From Deinococcus aquatilis DSM 23025 (GTDB lineage: Bacteria; Deinococcota; Deinococci; Deinococcales; Deinococcaceae): 17,463 nt of DNA. Made by a program: the position numbers and the translations under genes. Position 1 is the first letter of the stretch; each line of letters opens with the position of its first letter. The DNA lies in assembly GCF_000378445.1 (NCBI RefSeq), contig NZ_KB899766.1, positions 1 to 17,463 of the forward strand, given 5' to 3'. Of the stretch, positions 1 to 6,439 are shown piece by piece. A model generated the notes under the pieces. That model did no database searches and had not been told where the DNA came from. It was given only the letters and a program-made list of their open reading frames with translations.

Positions 1-245
1 AGGGGATGGCGGTTGAAAAACCGCTCAATTCGGCGAATGACCGACGACGCCCCTGCGCTTCCCGGGAAACGCTCAGCCAGCTCCCCATGCCGGACGTCCT
101 TGGCTTGAAGGAGTGCCAGGACAACGAGAGAAAGCAGTTCCACTTGGTTTTTGCGGTACTCCGGGAAATGAGCACAAAAGCAGCGCGTCAGATGGGTCAG
201 CGTGGCAGGGGACGCGTTCTGTTTTGACGGATCAGACGGGAGATT
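1..245 (-). pseudogene. IS4-like transposase, N-terminal part, cut by window edge
   Basis: Read on the minus strand, an open frame runs from about 245 to the window edge. Around 216-1 it encodes a transposase-like N-terminus containing ATLTHLTRCFCAHFPEYRK, then LLSLVVLALLQAKDVRHGEL, then a segment ending SSVIRRIERFFNRHP. This is the style of the N-terminal region of IS4-family DDE transposases common in Deinococcus (family memory, not a search). The frame has no ATG, GTG or TTG start between the upstream in-frame TGA (246-248) and the conserved part. A TTG at about 250 followed by LKSP lies one frame away, so the extreme N-terminus may be frameshifted. The catalytic domain lies outside the window. 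The end of the element is probably near 255-285, where the minus strand reads CAGTACCCGACAC, but no second terminus is visible to confirm it. Confidence 0.6.
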
Positions 246-360
246 TCAACCCCTCAACAAAGTGTCGGGTACTGAGGGAATTTCTGGTGTTGTCGGCCCA
301 CGTTGCTCACCTTTGGCAGTACATCCGAATCACCGGCCTTCATACACAACTCCTCTGACA

Positions 361-398
361 CAAACAGCTCCCGCCTCAGCATTGGCGGGAGCTGTTTG
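361..398. terminator. Strong hairpin, probable (bidirectional) terminator
   Basis: A perfect 15-bp inverted repeat (CAAACAGCTCCCGCC at 361-375, its complement at 384-398) encloses the 8-nt loop TCAGCATT. On the plus strand it is followed by the T-rich stretch TTGGTTCTTT; on the minus strand the stem itself ends in GTTTG. It lies about 110 bp beyond the stop of the manganese catalase gene and about 110 bp outside the IS4-like sequence, so it could end transcription from either side. The U-tract is imperfect, so termination is inferred from stem strength. Confidence 0.55.
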
Positions 399-469
399 TT
401 GGTTCTTTGGAACAGATGACCAATTCTCTTGAACGAGTCATTCCCCTCAGTCAGAGGCTTCGGCAGTTA

Positions 470-485
470 TCAGCGACGTCGCTGA
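470..485. repeat. 16-bp perfect palindrome downstream of Mn catalase
   Basis: TCAGCGACGTCGCTGA reads the same on both strands. It lies 24 bp past the catalase stop codon. It could be a cruciform or part of the transcript end, or a protein-binding site; there is no T-run after it on either strand, so it is not a standard terminator. Confidence 0.4.
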
Positions 486-509
486 ATCAGTTCTGTACCG
501 TGACGAGGT

Positions 510-1427
510 TCAGCGGAGACGCGCCTTATCATGCAACTTCTTGGCGATCTCCAGAATTTCCCCCATATCCCATTCAGGCGAGAATGCCCCGGAGTCATGG
601 CCGCCATCAACGAGTTTCCCGCCCTCAATCGACGTATATTCGTCGACAAACACTTCTGACCCATCCTCCGGGTGAGTGCCGTTCCAAATCGTACCCAACT
701 GAGTAAAGTCCGTATCACTGAAGCGGTACAACTTGCGGTGCACCCCGAGATCCATGATGCGTTTAGATTCCGGGATCAGGCTGGTCGGGATGTTCGGCAT
801 CGGCAGCATCTTGTTGATGTTCACGCCCGTCAAACTTTCAAGCGCCTTGCCATACGCGATCTGGTGGACGCCTCCGCGAACCAGTAAATAGCCCACCAGA
901 GCTTTGGCCGTGGGATCATCGACCATTTCGTACACGCGCAACTTATTGTGGCGAGCGGCGCCTTCCAAGAAAAAGTTATGGGTCAGGTCGAGCATCAGGT
1001 TGCCACTGGAATAAACGTAGTCGCCGGTCCAGGCCTTGCCGTGCGAATCGGCAATCATGGCGCCCGGGCCGCCAGCGATGAAGTGTTTGGTGTATCTCAC
1101 GTCCTGCGCGAAGGAAAAAGGATGGGTGGTGGGATCAATCGGCTCTTCCTGGTCCTTGACGTCTGGGCCAGCCAGCAGGCTGTTGATCGTTGCGGCGACC
1201 AGTTCAACGTGGCCCAACTCTTCGGCAGCGATATTGGAAATCAATTCGTAATAGGGCCGGAGCGTTTCTTTGCCACGGAAGTTGAAGGACTGGGTCAGAT
1301 AATTCATGAGGGTGGACATCTCGCCGAAACGCCCGCCCATCAGTTCCTGGACGGTGGCCGCACCATTGGGGTTGGCTTCTTTGGGGAGGGGGAGATCAAA
1401 TTGCAGTTTATCAATACGTAAAAACAT
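510..1427 (-). CDS. Manganese (non-haem) catalase
   Basis: This 305-residue protein is a dimanganese catalase, converting hydrogen peroxide to water and oxygen in the cytoplasm as part of oxidative-stress defence. The fold is a four-helix ferritin-like bundle. The five expected metal ligands are all present at the positions I recall for the Thermus enzyme: Glu36 (RFGEM), Glu70 and His73 (AEELGH), Glu155 (FFLEG) and His188 (GGVHQ). Length is typical of the family (about 270-305). The ATG start is set by GGAGG about 5 nt upstream and by MFLRIDKLQF, the usual family N-terminus. It appears monocistronic: the next minus-strand gene upstream is an IS transposase, and a hairpin lies beyond the stop. 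Assignment is secure; physiological role is inferred from the family. Confidence 0.96.
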   Translation of the reverse strand: MFLRIDKLQFDLPLPKEANPNGAATVQELMGGRFGEMSTLMNYLTQSFNFRGKETLRPYYELISNIAAEELGHVELVAATINSLLAGPDVKDQEEPIDPTTHPFSFAQDVRYTKHFIAGGPGAMIADSHGKAWTGDYVYSSGNLMLDLTHNFFLEGAARHNKLRVYEMVDDPTAKALVGYLLVRGGVHQIAYGKALESLTGVNINKMLPMPNIPTSLIPESKRIMDLGVHRKLYRFSDTDFTQLGTIWNGTHPEDGSEVFVDEYTSIEGGKLVDGGHDSGAFSPEWDMGEILEIAKKLHDKARLR

Positions 1428-1454
1428 CAGTGCCTCCGATGGGATAGGTCCCGG

Positions 1455-1483
1455 GTTATCAGAAGCAATCGGAACGGTAGCAA
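1455..1483 (-). promoter_or_regulatory. Candidate sigma-70-type promoter of the Mn catalase gene
   Basis: On the minus strand TTGCTA (1478-1483) and GATAAC (1455-1460) are separated by 17 nt; each matches the consensus at 4 of 6 positions. Transcription would start about 20 nt before the Shine-Dalgarno of the catalase gene. About 40-90 bp further upstream, AAGAACCA and TGGTTCTT form a long-spaced inverted repeat (about 1525-1585) that could be an operator. Confidence 0.4.
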
Positions 1484-1670
1484 GGGTAAAAGCCTCACTA
1501 TCTGAAGATTTCAGTAAACTGTTCTAAGAACCAGGTCCTGACTTAGAGCTGAATCGGGATACCAATGAGAGTACTTGGTTCTTATTCCGCCCTCATCTCT
1601 GATTTCTTACCTAACGCCTTTAACATGAGATTGGCCCCGTGGCCTTTATTTCAGCGCTATGATTCATCAC

Positions 1671-1689
1671 TAGACCTCTTGCGAAAGTC
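1671..1689. repeat. Left terminal inverted repeat of IS5 element
   Basis: 19 bp, exact reverse complement of 2542-2560. The same sequence, with one change, is found at 10320-10338, and its complement is found at 15177-15195. Confidence 0.88.
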
Positions 1690-2523
1690 ATGACGGGTAG
1701 GCTTGGGTCAGATTGCACAACGCGGCAATGAGCTGAACTCGAAGGGCGAACCGACGCCGCCGATGTCGGTAGACGCCCTTCAACACGCGAAAGATCTTCA
1801 TCCGCCGAATGACATGCAGGGTGTCCTGCCGGGTATGCGCCAGCACACGGTTTTCTTGGCGTTGGTCGGCGGAGAGGGGCGACGCTCGCGTCGCCTTATG
1901 GGTGGTGATGGCGTGCCCGTGGGTTCTCCAGAGGCCCTGATACCCGGCGTCCCCGATCAGGGCCGTGTCGTGGGGCAACCGTACGCCAGATTGACGAAAG
2001 AGTTTTAGATCATGAACCGCTCCAGCACTTGTGGCGGTACCCAAGATGCGCTGCGTCACCGTGCAGATCAGCAGCTGAAACTTCAGGGTATGCCGCTTTT
2101 TCTTGCCGCTGTACCAGCAGCGTTGCTTTTTTTGGGTCGTTCACAGGGCACTTCAGAAGCATCGACCGCAACGATGCTGTAGACGAGCTGCGCTTCCTGA
2201 AACACGCGTTTCTTGGGCATCTGGAACTGCGCACTAGAGATCAGGGCCGCTTCCACGCGTTCCACCGGAGGGTGCACGGTGGTTTCATGCACGCCCCAGT
2301 CGTCGCCAAGATGCGCGAAAGTGCGGTACTCGCGCCAGAATTCCAGGGTCAGCAGCTGTTCAGCCACGCTCAGCGCGGCTGGGCGGCCAGATTTCTTCTT
2401 CCGTCCTTCGCATTCATTCAGCACTGCTTCCATCTCGGCGAAGGTTTCCGGATAGATCCCGGTGCGTCGACGAAACTGCTTGCGGTTCATCTTTAGCGTG
2501 CGTGTCAGACGATCTTGCTCCAC
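1688..2523 (-). CDS. IS5-family transposase made by -1 frameshift (orfA + orfB)
   Basis: Two overlapping frames make one transposase of about 278 residues. OrfA (2523 to about 2127, GTG start, MEQDRLTRTLKMNRKQFRRR) holds the helix-turn-helix-like N-terminus (FAHLGDDWGVHETTVHPPVERV) and the first catalytic Asp in AVDASEVPCERPKK. At a run of seven A (2127-2133) the reading must slip one base back. The next frame then continues KKQRCWYSGKKKRHTLKF and runs to 1688 with the second Asp in LIGDAGYQG and the C-terminal RHRRRRFALRVQLIAALCNL. Without the shift orfA ends 44 nt later at 2083. In related transposases the third catalytic residue is Glu in a VEHVIRR-like motif; here the site reads TLHVIRR, so the enzyme may be inactive. 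That alignment is from memory. The total span of 836 nt fits exactly one base of slippage. Confidence 0.82.
2126..2133 (-). other. Slippery A7-G site for -1 frameshifting or transcript slippage
   Basis: On the minus strand CCC AAA AAA AGC is read in orfA; stepping back one base gives AAG CAA CGC, which restores the transposase sequence. The same A7 tract sits at the same codon in the decayed copy (14735-14741). The zero-frame phase is C-AAA-AAA, not the classical A-AAA-AAG phase, so RNA polymerase slippage adding one A is as plausible as ribosomal slippage. Confidence 0.65.
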
Positions 2524-2541
2524 CCTGCCAGCTTAGCCCAC

Positions 2542-2560
2542 GACTTTCGCAAGAGGTCTA
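2542..2560. repeat. Right terminal inverted repeat of IS5 element
   Basis: 19 bp, exact reverse complement of 1671-1689. It lies 18 bp upstream of the transposase start codon, so it may overlap the transposase promoter. Confidence 0.88.
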
Positions 2561-2806
2561 CTGAACACCTCAAAGCTCAACAGGAGCCGTAAGTGTCTAG
2601 GGACTCAGGCTTGGTTGGCTTGAAGGGTCAGAAGCGCCTTGAAAGTGATGAGCTTAATGACTTTCCCCGGCCTGCCGTTGCTAGGGCAAAGAGGCGACAT
2701 GGCATTGAGGCGCCCCGGTGAAGCAGGCCAGAGCAGAGGCATCATGAATTGGTCAGGAACTCGGCCATTCACAAGGTCAACTCCTTGTGCTCGCGCCATC
2801 ATCAAT
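2561..2806. other. Intergenic, no convincing gene
   Basis: This stretch lies between the IS5 element and the RHH operator. A 66-codon minus-strand frame (2605-2805, ending GRPGKVIKLITFKALLTLQ...) lacks a ribosome-binding site and has no family I recognise; it could be a transposase tail remnant. At 2577-2610 the sequence loosely resembles the presumed IS4 end near 255-285 (both contain CTCAACA, AAGTGTC and a following GGGxxCTxAGG), which is only a hint of an old element. Confidence 0.35.
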
Positions 2807-2829
2807 TGCCAATAAATGGCAAAATGCCA
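2807..2829. promoter_or_regulatory. Alternating half-site operator-like array before the RHH gene
   Basis: Three 5-bp half-sites alternate in orientation: TGCCA (2807-2811), TGGCA (2817-2821), TGCCA (2825-2829), forming the nested palindromes TTGCCAataaaTGGCAA and TGGCAaaaTGCCA. They lie 31-54 bp upstream of a gene for a ribbon-helix-helix protein, a class that typically binds short repeated half-sites as dimers and often represses itself. TTGCCA at 2806-2811 could also serve as a -35 element. Confidence 0.45.
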
Positions 2830-2860
2830 GTTTTTAATGCTACCTTAATCATGAACCCTT

Positions 2861-3184
2861 ATGCCCACCAAACCCACTTCCCGAGTTCAGTCCCTGGTTC
2901 GTCACGCGCTGGAAGAACAGGACGCCCGAGGTCATCAAGGTGATCTGCCCGAAGGCAAAGTCACGCTGCGGCTTCAGGCCATCGACTTTTACTGGCTCTC
3001 TCAACTTGCAGAACTGATGGACGCCACCCGCACCCGCGCCGCCTCCCAACTGCTGTCTGCGGCCATCCGTGACGCTGCTGAAACCGCCGGTCTGCCCACC
3101 AAAGGCGACACGTTTCAAGCCGCCTTGCAGGCCTTCCTGACCCAGGAGTTTCCGCACGAAACCTCCCCACCTGCCGAACTCTGA
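2861..3184 (+). CDS. Ribbon-helix-helix (CopG/Arc-like) DNA-binding protein, putative
   Basis: This 107-residue protein has a central segment, residues about 32-75, with the pattern of a ribbon-helix-helix fold: a short strand (KVTLRL), a helix (AIDFYWLSQLAELM), a turn (DATRTR) and a second helix (AASQLLSAAIRDAAET). The N-terminus is basic and polar, and the C-terminal 30 residues (TFQAALQAFLTQEF) may be another helix. Its stop lies 18 bp before the antiporter gene, whose ribosome-binding site fills the gap, so the two are probably co-transcribed. Alternating TGCCA/TGGCA half-sites just upstream suggest self-regulation. No strong Shine-Dalgarno precedes the ATG; the message may be nearly leaderless. 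It could instead be an antitoxin-like RHH without a toxin partner. The family call is from the pattern only. Confidence 0.65.
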   Translation: MPTKPTSRVQSLVRHALEEQDARGHQGDLPEGKVTLRLQAIDFYWLSQLAELMDATRTRAASQLLSAAIRDAAETAGLPTKGDTFQAALQAFLTQEFPHETSPPAEL

Positions 3185-3202
3185 ACCTCTCAAGGAGCCG
3201 AT

Positions 3203-4897
3203 ATGCCCCACCACACTGACCTGATTGCGGCGCTGGCCATCGGCCTGACCCTGGCCTTTTTCGGCGGCCTCCTCGCCAACCGACTCCGGTTGCCTCCCCT
3301 GGTGGGCTACCTGCTGGCCGGTATTGTGGTCGGTCCCTTTACCCCTGGCTTCGTGGCCAACGCGGGCATCGCCGCGCAACTCTCCGAGATCGGCGTGATG
3401 CTGCTGATGTTCGGCGTCGGCCTGCATTTTTCTATTGGCGATCTGCTGGCCGTTCGCCGCATTGCTGTTCCGGGAGCCTTACTCCGAATCGTTGTGATTA
3501 CTGCGCTCAGCACGGCGGTCTCCCACCTGTGGGGCTGGACTGTGGGCCAGGGAGTGATCCTGGGTCTGGCCCTCTCCGTGGCCAGTACAGTGGTCTTGTT
3601 GCGTGCCCTGGAAGAGCGGGGAACCCTCGATACCTCCAACGGAAAAATCGCTGTGGGCTGGCTGGTGGTCGAAGACTTGGTGATGGTTCTGGCCCTGGTG
3701 ATGCTGCCCGCCCTGGCCCCCCTCCTCAGTGGCACTGAGGGCGGCTCCCTGGATCTTGGTGCCCTGGGTACTGCGCTGCTCCTGACGCTCGGCAAGATGA
3801 TTCTGTTCGTGGCCGTCATGATGATCGTCGGGCGGCGCTTTATTCCGTGGATGCTTGCCCGCGTCGCCCGAATTGGCTCCCGTGAGCTGTTTACCCTGGC
3901 CGTCCTCGGTACCGCCCTGGGCATCGCGTATGCGGCGGGCGAGCTGTTTGAGGTGTCGTTTGCACTGGGGGCCTTCCTGGCAGGTGTGGTCGCCAGTGAG
4001 AGCAAGTTCAGTCAGCAGGTGGCAGAGGACGCCCTGCCGTTTCAGGACGCGTTCGCAGTGCTGTTTTTCGTGTCGGTCGGCATGTTGTTTAACCCCATGA
4101 TCCTGCTTCAGGCTCCGCTGCTCGTGCTGGCGATTGCCCTGATCATCATCGTCGCGAAGACCCTGGTGGCCTTTTTCACCATGAGGTTGCTCAAGGCCTC
4201 CTTCTCGGCAGCCCTGACGGTCGCCATCTCTCTGGCACAGATCGGGGAATTCTCGTTCATCCTGGCAACCCTGGGTCAGGATCTGGATCTACTGAGCGCT
4301 GAGGGACAGAATCTGATCCTTGCCGGGGCCATCGTGTCAATTATTGTCAATCCGTTCCTGTTCCGGCTGATTCCTGTCATCGAGAAGTGGCAGCAGCGGC
4401 GCGTGCCGCAGACACTGCCTCAAGACCTCCCTCAAGTTGGTTTGTTGCCGCACGCGGTCCTGGTGGGCTACGGCCGGGTTGGCCGCCTGATCACACAAAC
4501 CCTCCAGGAACACAACGTTCCCTTCGTGGTGATCGAATCGGATGAACGTCGCATCGCGGAACTTCGGACTCTGAATCTTCCTGTGGTCTACGGAGACGCG
4601 GCGCGGGCGGAGGTGCTTTCTCGCGCCAGAATAGGGGAGGCCAGTGTGGTCATCGTGGCCACGCCGGACGGCCCACAATCCCAGCTGATCTTGAAACAGG
4701 TTCGCAAGATGAATCCGACTGTACATGTCACTGCCAGAACCCACGACGAACACACCCAGCAAGCTCTGCGCAAGCTGGGGGCCAGCGACGTGCTGTACGG
4801 TGAGTATGAACTTGGGTTGGCGATGGGAACCCATGTCCTCGCCGCTCTGGGAAGTCCACCCAACCGATTGACCCCCTTGAGCCCGTCGACCAGTTGA
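3203..4897 (+). CDS. Kef/YbaL-type cation:proton antiporter (CPA2) with RCK domain
   Basis: The 564-residue protein is an inner-membrane monovalent-cation/proton antiporter of the CPA2 family. About 12 membrane helices span residues 1-395. Family hallmarks are STVVLLRALEERG near residue 135, the acidic pair in VVEDLVMV near residue 155, EVSFALGAFLAGVVASES near 250, and QIGEFSFIL near 345. Residues about 415-530 form a cytoplasmic TrkA-N/RCK nucleotide-binding domain with the Rossmann motif GYGRVG (about 422) and acidic Glu of VIESDERR at the strand end. Overall order and length match E. coli YbaL (about 558). The ATG start has AAGGAG 7 nt upstream. The RHH gene directly upstream may regulate it. 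The transported ion (K+ versus Na+) cannot be read from sequence. Confidence 0.92.
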   Translation: MPHHTDLIAALAIGLTLAFFGGLLANRLRLPPLVGYLLAGIVVGPFTPGFVANAGIAAQLSEIGVMLLMFGVGLHFSIGDLLAVRRIAVPGALLRIVVITALSTAVSHLWGWTVGQGVILGLALSVASTVVLLRALEERGTLDTSNGKIAVGWLVVEDLVMVLALVMLPALAPLLSGTEGGSLDLGALGTALLLTLGKMILFVAVMMIVGRRFIPWMLARVARIGSRELFTLAVLGTALGIAYAAGELFEVSFALGAFLAGVVASESKFSQQVAEDALPFQDAFAVLFFVSVGMLFNPMILLQAPLLVLAIALIIIVAKTLVAFFTMRLLKASFSAALTVAISLAQIGEFSFILATLGQDLDLLSAEGQNLILAGAIVSIIVNPFLFRLIPVIEKWQQRRVPQTLPQDLPQVGLLPHAVLVGYGRVGRLITQTLQEHNVPFVVIESDERRIAELRTLNLPVVYGDAARAEVLSRARIGEASVVIVATPDGPQSQLILKQVRKMNPTVHVTARTHDEHTQQALRKLGASDVLYGEYELGLAMGTHVLAALGSPPNRLTPLSPSTS

Positions 4898-4909
4898 TGG
4901 ATGTTGTTC

Positions 4910-5094
4910 ATGACCGAATCCTCACCCCTCAGCCTAACCAACCAGGCGTGTCTTGACGCCCTAGAGCCATGCTGATGCGCTGGATTTCCGACAGCAAACT
5001 GACGGATGAAGAATTGGAGCTCCTCCAGCACACCCGGACGGCCCTGCACCTCTCCACAGAAGAAGTGCGCAGCTTGCGGGGTCGTGTCCACTGA
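4910..5094 (+). pseudogene. Small protein split by a one-base shift (unknown)
   Basis: Two short frames abut. The first, MTESSPLSLTNQACLDALEPC (4910-4975), stops with TGA. The second runs MLMRWISDSKLTDEELELLQ then HTRTALHLSTEEVRSLRGRVH to a TGA at 5094 (start ATG 4969, or ATG 4975 sharing TGATG with the first stop). Joined with one base restored they give about 61 residues, mostly an acidic helical segment with a LTDEELELL motif, so I think this was one gene. It follows the antiporter by 12 bp. Alternatively these are two coupled peptides. Family not recognised; the C-terminal helix pair vaguely recalls TerB-like proteins, which is not enough for a call. Confidence 0.45.
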
Positions 5095-5111
5095 AGCCTG
5101 CCTCGTTCTTG

Positions 5112-5186
5112 CGGCTTTTCCCCGTTCCCAGTGCAGGTTTCAGGACGCGAGGAGAATTTACTTCCTAAGAAGTTCAAACGATCCTC
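5112..5186 (-). repeat. Coding-like dispersed repeat, copy C (inverted relative to 15343-15417)
   Basis: Minus-strand 5186 to 5112 aligns without gaps to plus-strand 15343-15417, with roughly 80% identity by eye. Read in the frame beginning GAG GAT CGT, it gives EDRLNFLGSKFSSRPETCTG; the other copy gives EDRLNFFGSELSSRPETCTG. Most differences fall in third codon positions. It is therefore likely a remnant of a protein-coding sequence shared by both sites rather than a structural repeat. Upstream similarity stops at the GAG codon. Confidence 0.6.
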
Positions 5187-5300
5187 GTCCGTACATCTGG
5201 CGCTTCACCAGCCTGATTCGGTTGATGACCCCTGGGCCTGACCGGTTCAGGAGTCTGTTTCCTGAGTCTCACAGCTGCTCAAGGCTGGTTTCAGCTGCTT

Positions 5301-5704
5301 TTATCTGAGCTGCTGCGAAGGGTGAGGAGCCGAATTGACCCCGGCGCGGCGCAGTTGCCTGAGTGCCAGAACCGCGAACGCCGCTTCGAGCAGCAGGGCG
5401 AGGATTCCGGAGAAGGCTCTGCCCAGTTGCCGAGATCGCCGCGTGCACGGGGAAGTCCCGTGGTCCGGGTGAGCGAGTAGGCCACGATGGCCCCCACAGA
5501 GATGATCAGGCCCAGACCATAGCCCGAGCGCCACTGGCTGCTCAGTAACCAGAACCCAGCTGCCGCGCAGCCTGCGACCAACAGGATGTACATCCAGCCC
5601 AGGTAAGGCGTTTCGCCCAACTTGTCTGGAATGTCGCGGTAATGCAGCCAGGCCACACCTGCCAAGAGCAGAAGGCCCAACCAGGGGTTGAATGTTTGTT
5701 TCAT
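5301..5704 (-). pseudogene. Small integral membrane protein, frameshifted
   Basis: From an ATG at 5704 (MKQTFNPWLGLLLLAGVAWL), preceded by GGGGAG, the first frame encodes three hydrophobic helices: LGLLLLAGVAW, YLGWMYILLVAGCAAAGFWLL and GYGLGLIISVGAIVAYSL. After GDLGNWAEP (around 5420) the frame loses sense, while the next frame continues SGILALLLEAAFAVLALRQL, a fourth helix, and ends at a TAA (5301). The 404-nt span is one base short of 135 codons, so a single-base deletion explains it; the intact protein would be about 134 residues. The start ATG overlaps the stop of an upstream remnant as ATGA. Function unknown. Confidence 0.6.
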
Positions 5705-5819
5705 CTGGAATCTCCCCGGAGACGTTGGCACCGGGCCGGATCCTCTGCGACAGCCAAAAAGGAGCGCAAAGCCAAAAAGTGCAGCGCGGCCACCACCAGC
5801 ATGGTCTGGAGCCCCGCAC
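5703..5819 (-). pseudogene. 3' remnant of an upstream gene, ends in ATGA overlap
   Basis: A third minus-strand frame reads AGLQTMLVVAALHFLALR followed by SFLAVAEDPARCQRLRGDSR and a TGA that shares ATGA with the start of the membrane-protein gene. The hydrophobic run and the coupled stop/start suggest the tail of a real membrane-associated gene whose 5' part has been lost at the junction with the response-regulator fragment near 5820-5850. Too short to identify. Confidence 0.35.
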
Positions 5820-6077
5820 CTACCGCCAGCCGCGTCCATCTGCATGCGCACTCCGCGCCGTTTCACTGCGCCGGACGATGGCACGCAGTGTGGCCAGCAA
5901 CTCGGGCAACTCGAACGGTTTGGTCAGGTAGGCGTCGTCCCCCAGATCTAGCCCCTCCACCCGTTCGCGCAGGGCGTCGCGGGCCGTCAGAAACACAATG
6001 GGCACCGGATGATGTTCCGCCCGCAGGCGACGCGCCACCTCAAATCCGCTGTGGCCCGGGAGCATCACGTCAGGCAT
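5820..6077 (-). pseudogene. Response regulator receiver domain, C-terminal half only
   Basis: The fragment begins at the phospho-acceptor region, [17 protein letters not shown], and continues through [31 protein letters not shown] to [16 protein letters not shown]. This is the second half of an OmpR-type receiver domain, with the Thr and Lys switch residues in FLTA and LTKPF. The first half of the receiver is missing: upstream of about 6078 the sequence changes to the DUF11 tail on the other strand. The winged-helix output domain is missing too: after [17 protein letters not shown] the frame stops. It is a relic of a two-component regulator and cannot act as one. Confidence 0.8.
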
Positions 6078-6080
6078 CTT

Positions 6081-6439
6081 GGCCCCGCATCGGCGCTCAA
6101 TACCAGTGCGGTGTTTGGCACGACCATTTCCGGCAAGCCCAAGGACGTGACCGAATATTGCATTGCTTACAGCAACGGGGCGGGCGTGCTGAATGCGCCC
6201 GGTTTTGTCCTGACCGACGCGCTGCCCACAAACACGACGGCCTGGACAGACGGCTAAGGCATCAGCAAGGGCCTGCAATGGATGGCACGACCACCACCCT
6301 GCTGACCAGCGCGACCACGAGCGCCGCCAGTGCGCCCAGCCCCGACGCGGGTGAACTGAACAGCGCCGCGACCCTGCGGGTGGGCACGCTCAACTCTGGC
6401 GACAGCGGCAGCATGTGCTTTCGCGCCCTCATCCGCTGA
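6081..6439 (+). pseudogene. C-terminal remnant of a DUF11-repeat surface protein
   Basis: Plus-strand frames encode the end of a DUF11-type extracellular repeat protein. First [20 protein letters not shown], then [20 protein letters not shown] and [16 protein letters not shown]; an in-frame TAA (6255-6257) replaces the expected aromatic residue, and GISKGLQW follows. A two-base shift near 6280 leads into [17 protein letters not shown] and finally [19 protein letters not shown] ending CFRALIR with a TGA at 6437. The Cys-Ile-x-Tyr, LTDxLPxNTT and LxxGDSGxxCF patterns are typical of these Deinococcus repeats (family memory). The 5' part is missing at the junction with the receiver fragment near 6078-6083. 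The 3' end overlaps the convergent kinase-like gene by 11 bp. Confidence 0.75.

Larger units (their letters stand above)
1671..2560 (-). mobile_element. IS5-family insertion sequence, nearly intact copy
   Basis: The element is about 890 bp. Its ends are perfect 19-bp inverted repeats, TAGACCTCTTGCGAAAGTC at 1671-1689 and the complement at 2542-2560. The outer TA may be the 2-bp target duplication, as is usual for the IS427-like branch of IS5 elements; no longer duplication is seen. It contains one transposase gene filling almost the whole element, with the stop codon touching the left repeat. A shorter remnant (10320-10389) and a decayed copy (about 14359-15195) of the same or a very close element occur in the window. 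Confidence 0.88.

Noticed and set aside
2849..3427. 192-codon minus-strand frame over the RHH and antiporter start
   Set aside because: Low-complexity Gly/Gln/His-rich product antisense to two supported genes.
3307..4005. 232-codon open frame on the minus strand inside the antiporter gene
   Set aside because: It is antisense to a clear antiporter, rich in Arg/Ser/Thr/Pro, without a ribosome site; a shadow of GC-rich coding.
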